Source: Leclercia sp. S52
GTDB lineage: Bacteria; Pseudomonadota; Gammaproteobacteria; Enterobacterales; Enterobacteriaceae
Assembly (NCBI RefSeq): GCF_039727615.1
Contig: NZ_CP152474.1
Coordinates: 744,001-808,000 of the forward strand
Length of the DNA stretch: 64,000 bases
Direction: 5' to 3'
Each line of letters starts with the position of its first letter. Position 1 is the first letter of the stretch. A program made the translations under genes and the position numbers. Below are positions 11,483 to 23,327 of the stretch, one piece after another. The notes below the pieces were generated by a model. That model was not told the DNA's origin and did not search any database. It saw only the letters and a program-made list of their open reading frames with translations.

Positions 11483-13076
11483 CACGCCCCGGGAGTTTTT
11501 CGATAACGGTAAATAACGCAAAACACAGCAGCAACAGCAGCAGCGCCGTGACGGCGCCATCCTGGCTGCGATACGAGCCTATCTGCTGATACAGCCAGAA
11601 CGGCAGGGTGCGGAAATCATCATTGCCAAACAGCGCCACCACCCCGAAATCACCGATCGACAGCACGCAGGCAAAAGCCAGCGCCTGCGCCAGCGGGCGT
11701 TTCAGGGCGCGGAGCTCCACCACCTTCAGCCGCTGCCAGCCGTGCATCCCCAGTGAATCGCAGAGCAGAGTGTAGCGGGCGCTGAGGTCGCGCATTGGGT
11801 TTTCCAGTACCTTTAGCGCATATGGAATAGCCATCAGGGCATTGGTGAAGATGACGATGCCATCGGCCGACTCGGGCAGGCCGACGGTGCTGTTAAACAG
11901 CAGGAAGAAGCCGCTCGCCAGCACGATGCCGGGCATCGCCAGGATCAGCATGCCACTCAGATCCAGCGCCTGGCCGGCCACTGTCGCCTGACGGGCATAC
12001 AGCTCCCGGCTGGTCCACAGCAGCATCATGGTCAGCAGGACGCAGAGCAGACCCGCCCCCAGGGCAATGCGCAGCGAGGTGCCGAGCGCCTGCCACAGCA
12101 CCGGCTGTTGCAGCACTGCCAGCAGGTTAAGGTTCAGGCCATCCACCACCACCGCCAGCAGCGGCGGGAGCAACAGCAGCAGGGCGAGGGTGATGAGCAG
12201 GCCATCGGTCAGGCGGCTGCGCAGGCTGTCATGCGGATCGCGCCAGCCGACAAGCTGGCTGCTGCCCACGGCGATAGCTTTACCCAGCCGCTGGCTCAGC
12301 ATCACCAGCCCCAGGCAGCAGAACATCTGCACCATCGCCAGCAGCGCCGCGCGGCCCGGATCGTAGTCGTAGCTCAGGGCCTGATAGATGGCGAGCTCAA
12401 TGGTGGTGGCCTGCGGCCCGCCGCCCAGCGAGAGCACGGTGGCAAAGCTGGCAAAGCAGAGCATAAAGATCAGCGCGGCGACGGGCGGAATTTGTCGGCG
12501 CAGCCACGGCCACTCCACAAAGCGGAAAAAGGACCAGCCGCGCATGCCGAGCTGGGCGGCGAGCTGGCGCTGCTCGCCGGGGATATTCTCCAGCGCCTGC
12601 AGCAGCAGCCGCGTCGCCATCGGCATGTTGAAAAAGACGTGCGCCAGCAGGATGCCCTGCAGGCCATAAGGCGAGAAGGTCCACTCCAGCCCGAGGGCCT
12701 CGCAGAGAGCGGCAAGCCAGCCCTGCCGCCCGTAAACGCTGAGAATGCCAAATATCGCCACCAGCACCGGCAGGATCAGGGTCATGGCGCACAGGCGCAG
12801 CAGCGCCTGCCGGCCGGGGAAACGCCGCCGGTAGAGCGCGCGGGCGAGGAAGATAGCGGGCACAACGGAGAGCAGGGCGGAAAGAAACGCCTGCCAGAAC
12901 GAGAAGCGGATGACGTGCCACAGATAGCCGTCGTGCAGCAGCGCCTTGACATCGGTGGCTGGCGCGTTAAACCACAGCGCCAGAAATGCCCCCAGGGCGA
13001 CGGCCACCATCAGGGTGGCGGCTATCAGCCCCGGGAGTAACCAACCGGCGATCAGCGGCTGACGGCGCGTTGCCAT
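11466..13076 (-). CDS. thiP: Thiamine ABC transporter permease ThiP
   Basis: Inner membrane permease made of two fused six-helix halves, 536 residues as in E. coli. Each half carries a binding-protein-dependent transport (EAA-like) segment, for example [24 protein letters not shown] in the first half. Many hydrophobic helices are evident. The start [17 protein letters not shown] overlaps the end of thiB by 25 bp, and its own end overlaps thiQ. Confidence 0.96.
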   Translation of the reverse strand: MATRRQPLIAGWLLPGLIAATLMVAVALGAFLALWFNAPATDVKALLHDGYLWHVIRFSFWQAFLSALLSVVPAIFLARALYRRRFPGRQALLRLCAMTLILPVLVAIFGILSVYGRQGWLAALCEALGLEWTFSPYGLQGILLAHVFFNMPMATRLLLQALENIPGEQRQLAAQLGMRGWSFFRFVEWPWLRRQIPPVAALIFMLCFASFATVLSLGGGPQATTIELAIYQALSYDYDPGRAALLAMVQMFCCLGLVMLSQRLGKAIAVGSSQLVGWRDPHDSLRSRLTDGLLITLALLLLLPPLLAVVVDGLNLNLLAVLQQPVLWQALGTSLRIALGAGLLCVLLTMMLLWTSRELYARQATVAGQALDLSGMLILAMPGIVLASGFFLLFNSTVGLPESADGIVIFTNALMAIPYALKVLENPMRDLSARYTLLCDSLGMHGWQRLKVVELRALKRPLAQALAFACVLSIGDFGVVALFGNDDFRTLPFWLYQQIGSYRSQDGAVTALLLLLLCFALFTVIEKLPGRDVNSH

Positions 13077-14036
13077 TCACTGACCCAGGCGGCACGTTTC
13101 CCGGCCACTTCCTGCGGGGAGTATTCCAGCGCGGTTTTCGGTTTCACCAGAGTGTCGAAACCGGCAGGTAACGCCACGTTGGTGACCGGGTACATCCAGT
13201 TGCCGGTCGGGATAGCATTCTGGAACGACGGGGAGACCATAAATTTCAGGAACTTCTCTGCCAGTTCCGGCTGTTTGCTGGCGGCGGTGCGGGCGGCAAC
13301 TTCGACCTGCAGGTAGTGACCTTCGGCAAAATCAGCGGCAGCGTAGTTCTCTTTTTTCTCCGAAATAATGTGATACGCCGGAGAGGTGGTGTAGCTCAGC
13401 ACCAGGTCGCTTTCCCCTTTCAGGAACAGGCCGTAGGCCTCGCTCCAGCCTTTGGTGACGGTGACGGTTTTGGCCGCCAGCTTCTGCCAGGCTTCCGGGG
13501 TCTTATCGCCGTACACTTTTTGCATCCACAGCAGCAGACCCAGCCCCGGGGTGCTGGTGCGCGGATCTTCGTAGATCACGCGCCACTTCTGATCGCTCTC
13601 AACCAGCTCTTTCAGGCTCTTCGGCGGGTTTTTCAGCTTGTTTTTGTCGTACACGAAGGCGAAGTAGCCATAATCGAAGGGCACAAAGGTGTCATTCTTC
13701 CAGCCGCCAGGGACGTTAACCGCTTCGGTCGCCACGCCGCTTTTGGCGAACAGTCCGGTTTGGGTGGCCGCTTCCAGCAGGTTGTTATCCAGACCCAGCA
13801 CCACGTCGGCTTTGCTGTTTTTGCCCTCCATACGCAGGCGATTAAGCAGCGAGACGCCATCTTCCAGCGCCACGAATTTCAGCTCGCAGTGGCAGTCGGC
13901 TTCAAAGGCTTTTTTTGACCGCCGGGCCTGGGCCCCAGTCGGCGGCGAAAGAGTCATAGGTATAGACCGTCAGGACAGGACTGGCAACGGCAGGCAGCGC
14001 AACCAGCGCCAGCAGGGGAAGAACAGTTTTGAACAC
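13052..14036 (-). CDS. thiB: Thiamine-binding periplasmic protein ThiB, one +1 homopolymer shift
   Basis: Periplasmic receptor for thiamine, thiamine phosphate and TPP. The start is taken as GTG at 14034-14036 (FKTVLPLLALVALPAVA, a signal peptide ending near ASP), just after an AGAGG ribosome site. The mature part reads VLTVYTYDSFAADWGPGP. The frame shifts in a T run at 13910-13916 (an A7 run in the coding strand); removing one base gives GPAVKKAFEADCHCELKF and a continuous protein of about 327 residues. The C-terminus EWQRAVSR matches the family. It is the first gene of the operon, behind the TPP riboswitch. Confidence 0.93.
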
Positions 14037-14081
14037 TTTGCACCTCTGTATGTGAGAGTGGCAAAGGATTTTGAGCGACAG

Positions 14082-14166
14082 CCTCAAATCCCTTCGCCGG
14101 CGTTATCCGGATCAGGTTCGACGGGTATTTTCTCAGCACACGCTTGCGCGCAGCACCCCGTTGAGA
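14082..14166 (-). promoter_or_regulatory. TPP riboswitch (THI element) upstream of thiBPQ
   Basis: On the minus strand the conserved blocks are present in order: GGGGTGC, CTGAGA, ATACCCGTCGAACCTGATC, CGGATAACGCCGGCG and AGGGATTTGAGGC. These form the TPP aptamer. It ends about 45 nt before the thiB start, so TPP binding should block translation or transcription of the importer genes. The corresponding RNA fragment is known as SroA in E. coli. Confidence 0.96.
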
Positions 14167-14174
14167 ACGGCGGT

Positions 14175-14203
14175 ATTGTAATGATTTGGTGAATATTACG
14201 AAA
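14175..14203 (-). promoter_or_regulatory. Putative thiB promoter
   Basis: On the minus strand a TACAAT -10 (14175-14180) lies 17 bp after a weak TTTCGT -35 (14198-14203). The inferred start near 14167 coincides with the 5' edge of the riboswitch. Confidence 0.5.
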
Positions 14204-14206
14204 GTA

Positions 14207-15862
14207 TTATGGTTCCGGCGGCGCAAACCATGCCGATTTAAAGTCAAACCAGCCCAGGGTGTTCATGCGTAAGCCGCGCATACTGCGCTGGCCCTGGATC
14301 ATCAGCCAGTGGTGGATCAGCGGGACAATCGCCTGCTGGGACAGCAGCTGCTGGCACCAGACGGCAAGGTTCATCTCGCCCGCGCGCCACTCGGCGGCGT
14401 CCTGCTGCCAGTCCCGCGCAATGCAGTGCTGCAGGAGCGGGACTTCATACAGATGCGAGAACAGCGAGAAGTCGAGGGGCAGGGTAAAGTTGACGCTGTT
14501 GAGCCAGATGTCGCTCACCGTCTCGCCCCGATGCCACTCCTCATAGCTGACCTCCTGAATGTTCAGCGTCACCTGTTCGGCGGCCAGCAGTTCACTCATC
14601 ATTCTGGCGATCACCCGGTGTTCAATATGCTCGCGGTAGAAGGTCAGGGTGAGGCTCTCCAGCCCGGCCGGTTTGTCGCCGCGACCCGGGCGGGCGTGGT
14701 GCCAGCGCGGCAGCAGGCCATACGCCGGGAACCAGTAGGACTGATAAACCTCCTCGGCCTGATAGATCAGATTGGCCGGGGAGAGGATCCGGCTGACCCA
14801 CTGGCGCACCTCGGCGCTGGCTCCGCGGTGGGAGCGGTTGTCGAACAGCAGATAGTAGCAGCCCTCTTCAAGCCGGCTTTCCACCGCCTTTTCCCCCTCG
14901 GTGGGCCCTTCCAGCGTCAGGCCGACGCTCAGCTCTTCGTTGATATCCGGCAGGACCCAGACGTTCACCTCGTCAATCAGCGCCCGGTAGCCAAAGTAGT
15001 CATCGAAGGCGCGGATCTTGAGCTGGTTATTGTTGTTGCGGGAAACGGCGTAGGGCCCGGTGCCCACCGGCTGGCTGGCAAAGTTGTGCATCGTTTCCCA
15101 CTCGCGCGGCAGGATCATCGAAGGTACATACCCCAGCAGCCACGGCAGCCAGCGGTCGGGCTGCGAAAGCTGGATATCGAGGGTCCAGGCGGTGGGGGAC
15201 TGGATCCGGGTGATATGCGAATAGAGGGGCAGCTCGCGGGCGCGCTGCAGGGTGGCGATAACGTCGGCCATCTCCAGCTCGCGTCCGTGGTGAAAATGGA
15301 TGCCAGGCCGCAAGAAAAAGCGCCAGTGCAAGGGAGAAAGTTGCTGCCAGTGGTGGGCAATGTCGGCTTCCAGTTCCCCATTTTCCTCATTTATGCGCGT
15401 CAGCCCGCTAAAGATCTGCCGCGCCATGTGGGTTTCGGAGCGTCGTAATGCGCTGCCCGGCAACAGGTTTTTCATCGGTCGATAATAGAGTACCCGCAGA
15501 ATATGCCTGCCCTGGCGGAAGCTGCGGCCCAGATGGGAGACCAGCATCTGGCGCACCGCGGCCTTATCGCCCACCAGCTGCACCAGCTGCTCGATGCGAT
15601 CCTGCTCCAGCAGATCTTCCGCCCGCTGCTGCTGCAGCGCGAGGCCGGTATAAAGAAAGGTGAGACGGGAACGCTTGCCGCGCCCGGCTTCAGCTTCCCA
15701 GCTCAGCCAGCCCTGCTGCTGCATGGTGTTAAGCAGGGTGCGCATATGTCGGCGCGAGCAGCTGAGCAACTCGGCCAGCTCGCTGAGCGTGGTGTCCCGG
15801 GTCTGGCCGTCACAGCACTGCCACAGGCGGATGAATTGTTGTTGCAGACGACCAGAGGGCAT
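14207..15862 (-). CDS. sgrR: Transcriptional regulator SgrR
   Basis: Activates sgrS and setA during glucose-phosphate stress. It is 551 residues, the same as E. coli. The N-terminus (about residues 1-115) has a winged-helix DNA-binding domain ([20 protein letters not shown]). The remainder resembles an oligopeptide/sugar solute-binding domain (SBP_bac_5), thought to sense the stress metabolite. It is divergent from sgrS across a 67-bp shared control region and its 3' end faces the thiB riboswitch. Confidence 0.97.
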   Translation of the reverse strand: MPSGRLQQQFIRLWQCCDGQTRDTTLSELAELLSCSRRHMRTLLNTMQQQGWLSWEAEAGRGKRSRLTFLYTGLALQQQRAEDLLEQDRIEQLVQLVGDKAAVRQMLVSHLGRSFRQGRHILRVLYYRPMKNLLPGSALRRSETHMARQIFSGLTRINEENGELEADIAHHWQQLSPLHWRFFLRPGIHFHHGRELEMADVIATLQRARELPLYSHITRIQSPTAWTLDIQLSQPDRWLPWLLGYVPSMILPREWETMHNFASQPVGTGPYAVSRNNNNQLKIRAFDDYFGYRALIDEVNVWVLPDINEELSVGLTLEGPTEGEKAVESRLEEGCYYLLFDNRSHRGASAEVRQWVSRILSPANLIYQAEEVYQSYWFPAYGLLPRWHHARPGRGDKPAGLESLTLTFYREHIEHRVIARMMSELLAAEQVTLNIQEVSYEEWHRGETVSDIWLNSVNFTLPLDFSLFSHLYEVPLLQHCIARDWQQDAAEWRAGEMNLAVWCQQLLSQQAIVPLIHHWLMIQGQRSMRGLRMNTLGWFDFKSAWFAPPEP

Positions 15863-15929
15863 AAAAGGGGAACTCCTGACAAAAAATCAGCAATTTATTA
15901 ATCCCTATATTAAGCCAATAATTCACTTC
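15863..15929. promoter_or_regulatory. sgrR-sgrS divergent control region
   Basis: This 67-bp AT-rich gap must hold the divergent promoters and the SgrR binding site. A TAATTC hexamer lies about 10 bp before the expected sgrS 5' end. No further element can be assigned with confidence. Confidence 0.55.
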
Positions 15930-16175
15930 GATGAAGCGAGGAGGTGAATATGAAGAGGTCTACCGCGAATCAGTTTTACCAACAGTACTTCTCAGCGACA
16001 AAGGGAGTGTCCTGGCTGGCCCGCCGGTGTGCAGAGCAGCGGCTGAAAATACTGGAAGATCTGATGCAGTGGGAGGTGACAACATCGACCTCGGAACGCT
16101 GAATGGCTTCGATCATGTGTGACTGAGTATTGGTGCGAATCACCACGCCAGCAGGTATTATCTGCTGGCTTTTTT
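15930..16175 (+). ncRNA. sgrS: SgrS small RNA
   Basis: Hfq-dependent RNA that silences ptsG mRNA under sugar-phosphate stress. The 5' end GATGAAGC, the seed GTGTGACTGAGTATTGGTG (16117-16135) and the terminator stem GCCAGCAG/CTGCTGGC (16147-16169) with its T tract match E. coli SgrS. The seed is the part that pairs with the ptsG translation start. It also encodes SgrT in its 5' half. The 5' boundary is by alignment. Confidence 0.95.
15950..16102 (+). CDS. sgrT: SgrT, glucose-uptake inhibitor peptide encoded in SgrS
   Basis: Small protein that inhibits PtsG (EIICB-Glc) transport activity. It is 50 residues, against 43 in E. coli. The start MKRSTANQFYQQYFSATKG is preceded by GAGGAGGTG, a strong ribosome site. 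The conserved core (QFYQQYF, ...QRLKILEDLMQW) aligns, while the N-terminus is extended by about six residues and the tail (EVTTSTSER) diverges. The overlapping 63-codon frame starting at 15931 has no homology and is not expected to be translated. Confidence 0.92.
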   Translation: MKRSTANQFYQQYFSATKGVSWLARRCAEQRLKILEDLMQWEVTTSTSER

Positions 16176-16205
16176 CGTTTTCACTTGCGCTAAAGGGAAC
16201 AGGTA

Positions 16206-17411
16206 ATGCTCTGGTTAATGACGATGGGACGCCGTCTCAACGGTGTTTATGCCGCCTTCTTAATGGTGGCTTTTATGATGGGCGTTGCCGGGGCGCTGCA
16301 GGCTCCGACCCTGAGCCTGTTCCTGAGCCGTGAAGTAGGCGCCCAGCCCTTCTGGGTGGGGATATTTTACACCGTCAACGCCGTTGCCGGGATCCTGGTC
16401 AGCCTGTGGCTGGCAAAGCGATCGGACAGCCAGGGCGACCGCCGGAAGCTGATCCTCTTTTGCTGCGCGATGGCAATCGGCAACGCGCTGCTGTTTGCCT
16501 TTAACCGTCACTATCTGACCTTACTCACCTGCGGCGTGCTGCTGGCTTCGCTTGCCAATACCGCCATGCCGCAGCTCTTTGCCCTGGCGCGGGAATATGC
16601 CGACAGCTCCGCGCGGGAAGTGGTGATGTTCAGCTCGGTAATGCGTGCCCAGCTTTCGCTGGCGTGGGTCATTGGCCCGCCGCTGGCCTTTATGCTGGCC
16701 CTCAACTATGGCTTTACCGCCATGTTCTCCATTGCAGCGGCCATTTTTGCCATTAGCCTGGGGCTGATCGCCTTCGCGCTGCCCTCCGTTTCCCGGGTGG
16801 ACTCTGCAGGCGCGATACCGGTGACCCAGGTCAGCGGCTGGAAAGACAAAAATGTCCGCAGGCTGTTTATCGCCTCCACCCTGATGTGGACCTGCAACAC
16901 CATGTACATCATCGACATGCCGCTGTGGATCAGCAGCGATCTGGGCCTGCCGGACAAGCTCGCCGGGATCTTAATGGGCACCGCCGCCGGGCTGGAAATC
17001 CCGGCGATGATCCTCGCCGGTTATTACGTCAAACACTTCGGTAAGCGGCGGATGATGGTGATTGCGGTAGCGGCGGGCGTGCTGTTTTATCTGGGGCTGA
17101 TCCTCTTTCACAGCCGCGAAGCGTTACTTGCCCTGCAGCTGTTTAACGCGGTATTTATCGGCATTGTCGCCGGGATTGGCATGCTCTGGTTCCAGGATCT
17201 GATGCCGGGGCGGGCAGGTTCGGCCACCACCCTGTTTACCAACAGCATTTCAACCGGGGTGATTCTGGCGGGGATCGTCCAGGGCGCGGTGGCGCAAAAC
17301 TATGGTCATGGCCTGGTGTACTGGGTAATCGCAGCGATTTCGCTGGTGGCGCTGATAATGACGTGGCGGGTAAAAGAGAGTGAAATTCTGGAAGGCGGCT
17401 TCACGAAATGA
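16206..17411 (+). CDS. setA: Sugar efflux transporter SetA
   Basis: Major facilitator superfamily exporter of glucose analogues and lactose-like sugars, about 12 membrane helices. It is 401 residues, against 392 in E. coli; the extra length is at the C-terminus (KESEILEGGFTK). The loop LAKRSDSQGDRRK matches the conserved MFS helix 2-3 motif. It lies 30 bp after the SgrS terminator, so expression depends on readthrough from the sgrS promoter, as in E. coli. Confidence 0.95.
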   Translation: MLWLMTMGRRLNGVYAAFLMVAFMMGVAGALQAPTLSLFLSREVGAQPFWVGIFYTVNAVAGILVSLWLAKRSDSQGDRRKLILFCCAMAIGNALLFAFNRHYLTLLTCGVLLASLANTAMPQLFALAREYADSSAREVVMFSSVMRAQLSLAWVIGPPLAFMLALNYGFTAMFSIAAAIFAISLGLIAFALPSVSRVDSAGAIPVTQVSGWKDKNVRRLFIASTLMWTCNTMYIIDMPLWISSDLGLPDKLAGILMGTAAGLEIPAMILAGYYVKHFGKRRMMVIAVAAGVLFYLGLILFHSREALLALQLFNAVFIGIVAGIGMLWFQDLMPGRAGSATTLFTNSISTGVILAGIVQGAVAQNYGHGLVYWVIAAISLVALIMTWRVKESEILEGGFTK

Positions 17412-17439
17412 CAGCCCATTCTGACAGCAGGACGGATAA

Positions 17440-17545
17440 CGCATAGAGTTCACGCGGGTGCTTGAGGCTGTTTGCCTGAAGCATTGCTGGAAGGGTAGAC
17501 AGAAGAAAGCCCCACTCAACTTAACATTGATGTGAGGCTACCCAA
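17440..17545 (-). ncRNA. Probable Sok-type antisense RNA
   Basis: The minus strand resembles E. coli SokC: GTGGGGCTTTCTTCTGTCTAC, then CAGCAATGCTTCAGGCAAAC and CAGCCTCAAGCACCCGC appear in the same order as the SokC/hok leader blocks. In hok/sok systems this unstable RNA pairs with the toxin mRNA leader and blocks translation. Boundaries are approximate, and no promoter was assigned. Confidence 0.5.
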
Positions 17546-17572
17546 CCAAACATACTTGACCCTATGAGGGTA
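17535..17572 (+). other. Inverted repeat in hok leader
   Basis: AGGCTACCC and GGGTAGCCT form a 9-bp perfect inverted repeat between the sok-like block and the hok start. In the mRNA this hairpin could hold the ribosome site inaccessible or act as a processing structure, as expected for hok leaders. Confidence 0.5.
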
Positions 17573-17608
17573 GCCTCTTCATCGCTGGAAAGCAATAAGG
17601 AGGCTGGA

Positions 17609-17761
17609 ATGCCAAAACGTACTCTGCTGTTAGGTTTGTTGATGATCTGTATGACGTTATTGATCTTCACCTGGATGGTTCGCGACTCGCTGTGTGAGCT
17701 GCGATACCGACAGGATCATACAGAGCTGGCGGCAGTGTTAGCGTGTGAAGTGAAACGTTAA
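17609..17761 (+). CDS. Hok/Gef-family type I toxin
   Basis: 50-residue peptide: one hydrophobic helix (LLLGLLMICMTLLIFTWMV) followed by the Hok signature DSLCELRYRQDHTELAAVLACE with its conserved cysteine. Hok peptides insert in the inner membrane and depolarise it. The start MPKRTLLLG follows AAGGAGG with good spacing; an in-frame ATG at 17564 would add 15 residues but has no such ribosome site. Sok-like sequence lies upstream. E. coli K-12 has no hok gene between setA and leuD, so this is an accessory insertion. Which hok subfamily it belongs to is not settled. Confidence 0.88.
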   Translation: MPKRTLLLGLLMICMTLLIFTWMVRDSLCELRYRQDHTELAAVLACEVKR

Positions 17762-17767
17762 GGCGAG

Positions 17768-17793
17768 GGCGGGGAGATCTCTCCCCGCCTTTC
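17768..17793 (+). terminator. Terminator after hok
   Basis: GGCGGGGAGA and TCTCCCCGCC form a 10-bp GC-rich stem with a two-base loop followed by TTT, 6 bp after the hok stop. Confidence 0.7.
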
Positions 17794-17820
17794 CAGAGCG
17801 GTTGGTTGGCTCAGGCACCT

Positions 17821-17850
17821 TTTTAATGGCCCGCTTTGCGGGCCATTAAA
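17821..17850. terminator. Bidirectional terminator after leuD
   Basis: TTTTAATGGCCCGC and GCGGGCCATTAAA form a long stem with a TTT loop directly after the leuD stop (TAA at 17851-17853). Flanking T/A tracts allow termination from both sides. Confidence 0.85.
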
Positions 17851-18456
17851 TTAACCCATAAAGGCCGGCTGTTTATTCTCGTAGGCCGCAATGGCGTCTT
17901 CGTGCTGCAGCGTCAGCCCGATGCTGTCCAGACCGTTGATCATGCAGTGGCGACGGAACGCATCGATGTTAAAGCTATAGGTTTTCTCCCCGGCTTTCAC
18001 TTCCTGCGCTTCCAGATCCACTACAAACCGAATCCCTGGGTTGCTCTGCACCAGCGCAAACAGCTCGTCGACCTGCGCATCGCTTAAGGTTACCGGCAGC
18101 AGCTGATTGTTGAAGCTGTTGCCGTAGAAGATGTCAGCAAAGCTCGGCGCGATCACCACTTTGAAACCGTAGTCGGTCAGGGCCCAGGGCGCATGCTCGC
18201 GGGAGGAGCCGCAGCCGAAGTTTTCCCGCGCCAGCAGGATCGATGCGCCTTTGAATTCCGGGAAGTTCAGCACGAACTCCGGATTCGGCACTTCGCCTTT
18301 GTCATCCAGAAAACGCCAGTCGTTAAACAGATGGGCACCAAAACCGGTGCGGGTAACCTTCTGCAAAAACTGCTTCGGGATAATGGCGTCGGTATCGACG
18401 TTGGCCGCGTCCAGAGGGACCACCAGGCCAGTATGTTGGGTAAATTTCTCTGCCAT
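17851..18456 (-). CDS. leuD: 3-isopropylmalate dehydratase small subunit LeuD
   Basis: With LeuC forms the isopropylmalate isomerase of leucine synthesis. It is 201 residues, the normal length. The swivel-domain motifs [12 protein letters not shown] and [16 protein letters not shown] are present. Last gene of leuABCD, 10 bp after leuC and ending at a strong terminator. Confidence 0.98.
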   Translation of the reverse strand: MAEKFTQHTGLVVPLDAANVDTDAIIPKQFLQKVTRTGFGAHLFNDWRFLDDKGEVPNPEFVLNFPEFKGASILLARENFGCGSSREHAPWALTDYGFKVVIAPSFADIFYGNSFNNQLLPVTLSDAQVDELFALVQSNPGIRFVVDLEAQEVKAGEKTYSFNIDAFRRHCMINGLDSIGLTLQHEDAIAAYENKQPAFMG

Positions 18457-18466
18457 GATGGTCTCC

Positions 18467-19867
18467 TTATTTCAGGCTGCGAATATCGGCAAAATGGCCG
18501 GTCACTGCGGCTGCCGCGGCCATCGCCGGGCTCACCAGATGCGTGCGTCCGCCGCGCCCCTGACGACCTTCAAAGTTACGGTTGCTGGTAGAGGCGCAAC
18601 GCTCACCCGGATTCAGGCGGTCGTTGTTCATGGCCAGACACATGGAGCAGCCTGGCAGACGCCATTCGAAACCTGCTTCAATGAAAATCTTATCCAGACC
18701 TTCGGCTTCGGCCTGCGCTTTTACCGGGCCGGAGCCTGGCACCACCAGCGCCTGCACGCCCGGGGCCACTTTACGGCCTTTCGCCACTTCTGCTGCCGCG
18801 CGCAAATCTTCGATACGCGAGTTGGTGCAGGAACCGATAAACACTTTATCAATCGCCACGTCGGTCAAGGGCACGCCCGGTTTCAGCCCCATATAGGCCA
18901 GCGCCTTCTCTGCGCTGGCGCGCTCAACCGGATCGGCGAACGAGGCCGGGTCAGGAATGCTGTCGTTAACGGAGATCACCTGACCTGGGTTAGTACCCCA
19001 GGTGACCTGTGGCGCGATGGCCTCGGCCTGCAGGGTCACCACGGTGTCAAACTGCGCGCCATCGTCCGTTTTCAGGGTTTTCCAGTAAGCGACCGCATCG
19101 TCGTAGTGCTGGCCTTTCGGGGCATGCAGACGATCCTTCACATAGGCGAAGGTGATCTCATCCGGGGCAACCAGACCGGCTTTTGCGCCCATTTCAATGG
19201 CCATGTTGCACAGGGTCATACGACCTTCCATGCTCAGGGCCTGGATCGCGCTGCCGCAGAACTCCACCACATGGCCGGTGCCGCCGGCGCTGCCGGTTTT
19301 ACCGATGATCGCCAGCACGATGTCTTTGGCAGTGATGCCCGGCGCTGCCTGGCCGGTGACTTCAATCTTCATGGTCTTCGCACGGCCCTGTTTCAGGGTC
19401 TGCGTCGCCAGCACGTGTTCCACTTCAGAGGTGCCGATCCCGAACGCCAGCGCGCCAAAGGCGCCGTGGGTGGCGGTATGGGAGTCGCCGCAGACGATGG
19501 TCATCCCCGGCAGGGTGATACCCTGCTCTGGACCCATCACGTGAACAATGCCCTGATAGGGGTGGTTCAGGTCGTACAGTTCGACGCCAAACTCGTTGCA
19601 GTTCTTGATCAGCTCCTGCATCTGAATGCGCGCCATCTCGCCGGAGGCGTTGATATCTTTGGTCTGCGTCGAGACGTTATGGTCCATCGTCGCAAAGGTT
19701 TTGCCTGGCTGACGCACCGGACGATGATGCGCACGCAGGCCATCAAACGCCTGCGGCGAGGTCACTTCGTGCACCAGGTGACGATCGATATAGAGCAGTG
19801 GGGTTTCATTCGGTGCTTCGAAGACCACGTGCGCATCAAACAATTTTTCGTACAACGTCTTCGCCAT
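18467..19867 (-). CDS. leuC: 3-isopropylmalate dehydratase large subunit LeuC
   Basis: Aconitase-family subunit that binds a [4Fe-4S] cluster and interconverts 2- and 3-isopropylmalate. It is 466 residues. Cluster cysteines are visible in [13 protein letters not shown] and in [13 protein letters not shown]. It starts 2 bp after the leuB stop. A 546-codon frame on the opposite strand over this gene is a composition shadow. Confidence 0.98.
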   Translation of the reverse strand: MAKTLYEKLFDAHVVFEAPNETPLLYIDRHLVHEVTSPQAFDGLRAHHRPVRQPGKTFATMDHNVSTQTKDINASGEMARIQMQELIKNCNEFGVELYDLNHPYQGIVHVMGPEQGITLPGMTIVCGDSHTATHGAFGALAFGIGTSEVEHVLATQTLKQGRAKTMKIEVTGQAAPGITAKDIVLAIIGKTGSAGGTGHVVEFCGSAIQALSMEGRMTLCNMAIEMGAKAGLVAPDEITFAYVKDRLHAPKGQHYDDAVAYWKTLKTDDGAQFDTVVTLQAEAIAPQVTWGTNPGQVISVNDSIPDPASFADPVERASAEKALAYMGLKPGVPLTDVAIDKVFIGSCTNSRIEDLRAAAEVAKGRKVAPGVQALVVPGSGPVKAQAEAEGLDKIFIEAGFEWRLPGCSMCLAMNNDRLNPGERCASTSNRNFEGRQGRGGRTHLVSPAMAAAAAVTGHFADIRSLK

Positions 19868-19869
19868 GA

Positions 19870-22532
<2,663 letters not shown>

Positions 22533-22575
22533 GGGTTAGGTCCTTGTCTGAATTTGGGCGCCTTGCTACGAGCAT

Positions 22576-22606
22576 AAAAAAACCCGCGCAGTGGCGCGGG
22601 TTTTTT
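22576..22606 (-). terminator. leu operon attenuator
   Basis: CCCGCGC and GCGCGGG form a short GC-rich stem followed, in the minus direction, by a run of seven T. It lies between the leuL stop and the leuA start, where it terminates transcription when leucyl-tRNA is plentiful. Confidence 0.92.
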
Positions 22607-22624
22607 GTGTTACCAGAGAACGAT

Positions 22625-22711
22625 TCAACGCTGAATTTCGCCCGCCAGTCTACCGCGCACAGTGGATGCGTTTAGTAGTAGTAGACCGGTGAAACGAATG
22701 CTGCGAATCAT
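22625..22711 (-). CDS. leuL: leu operon leader peptide LeuL
   Basis: 28-residue leader peptide MIRSIRFTGLLLLNASTVRG..., with four consecutive rare CTA leucine codons. Ribosome stalling at these codons when leucyl-tRNA is scarce lets the antiterminator form and leuABCD be transcribed. Length and leucine position match E. coli LeuL. The gene is too short for ordinary open-frame searches. Confidence 0.95.
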   Translation of the reverse strand: MIRSIRFTGLLLLNASTVRGRLAGEIQR

Positions 22712-22744
22712 GAATCATGCCCCAGATAAATAAGATATGCTTTT

Positions 22745-22774
22745 AGTGGTACTGGATACGCGGTTTGATGTCAA
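22745..22774 (-). promoter_or_regulatory. leu operon promoter
   Basis: On the minus strand a consensus TTGACA (22769-22774) is followed after about 17-18 bp by a weak TACCAC/ACCACT -10, the same arrangement as E. coli leuP. Transcription would start about 20-30 bp before leuL. Confidence 0.65.
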
Positions 22775-23327
22775 CCCCCGGGAGGTGAAAACGGTGATTC
22801 GGCCTTCCGAACTCAATCCATGAAATTAGCTTATTGTGCTGGTTTTTCCCTTTCAGACAATTTTGTTCCTCTGTCGGATGTCACTGAATACATCGTCAGA
22901 ATTATTTGAATATACTTGATTGCAATTGTTCAAACTTTCGAAACAATAGCTCCGCCTTTTGAATGCGTTAACTTTCATTATGTTAGCCTGATCCTATGCG
23001 CATAATGCATGCGAAGGTAATGTTAGTGATAATAAAATGTTAAGTATAAAAATTAAATTGCTATTAATATTTCATTAAAACTTAAATAAGGCTTAACTAA
23101 ACGCTATATTGTTTATTCGTGTAATTTATGGTTTCATTCGAATCATTAACTCGCAGATATGTTTTTCCTTATCTGAATATGTTCTCATGTTTAATTCCGT
23201 ATCCCTGTCACGGCTGACGGGTATTTATATATTCCTAATTTGTAACATTTCTCTTTTTCTTGTTTTATATGCGTGGTAAATCATATTTTTAAAAATGATT
23301 GTTGCTGACGAGTAAAGGGAGTTTAGC
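22775..23327. other. AT-rich leuL-leuO intergenic region
   Basis: About 550 bp without a gene, markedly richer in A and T than its surroundings, especially 22980-23320. In E. coli the matching region is bound by H-NS, which silences leuO, and carries the leuO promoter and a relay with the leu promoter. I see no credible coding frame; a 100-codon frame at 23225-23527 on the minus strand overlaps leuO and is not supported. Confidence 0.6.

Noticed and set aside
10787..11560. ThiQ with 26 extra N-terminal residues
   Set aside because: The extension is the reverse frame of the thiP end and is unlike any ThiQ; the start at 11482 fits the family.
15931..16122. 63-codon frame overlapping sgrT
   Set aside because: Its ATG is at the extreme 5' end of SgrS, with no room for a ribosome site; the sgrT frame is the conserved one.
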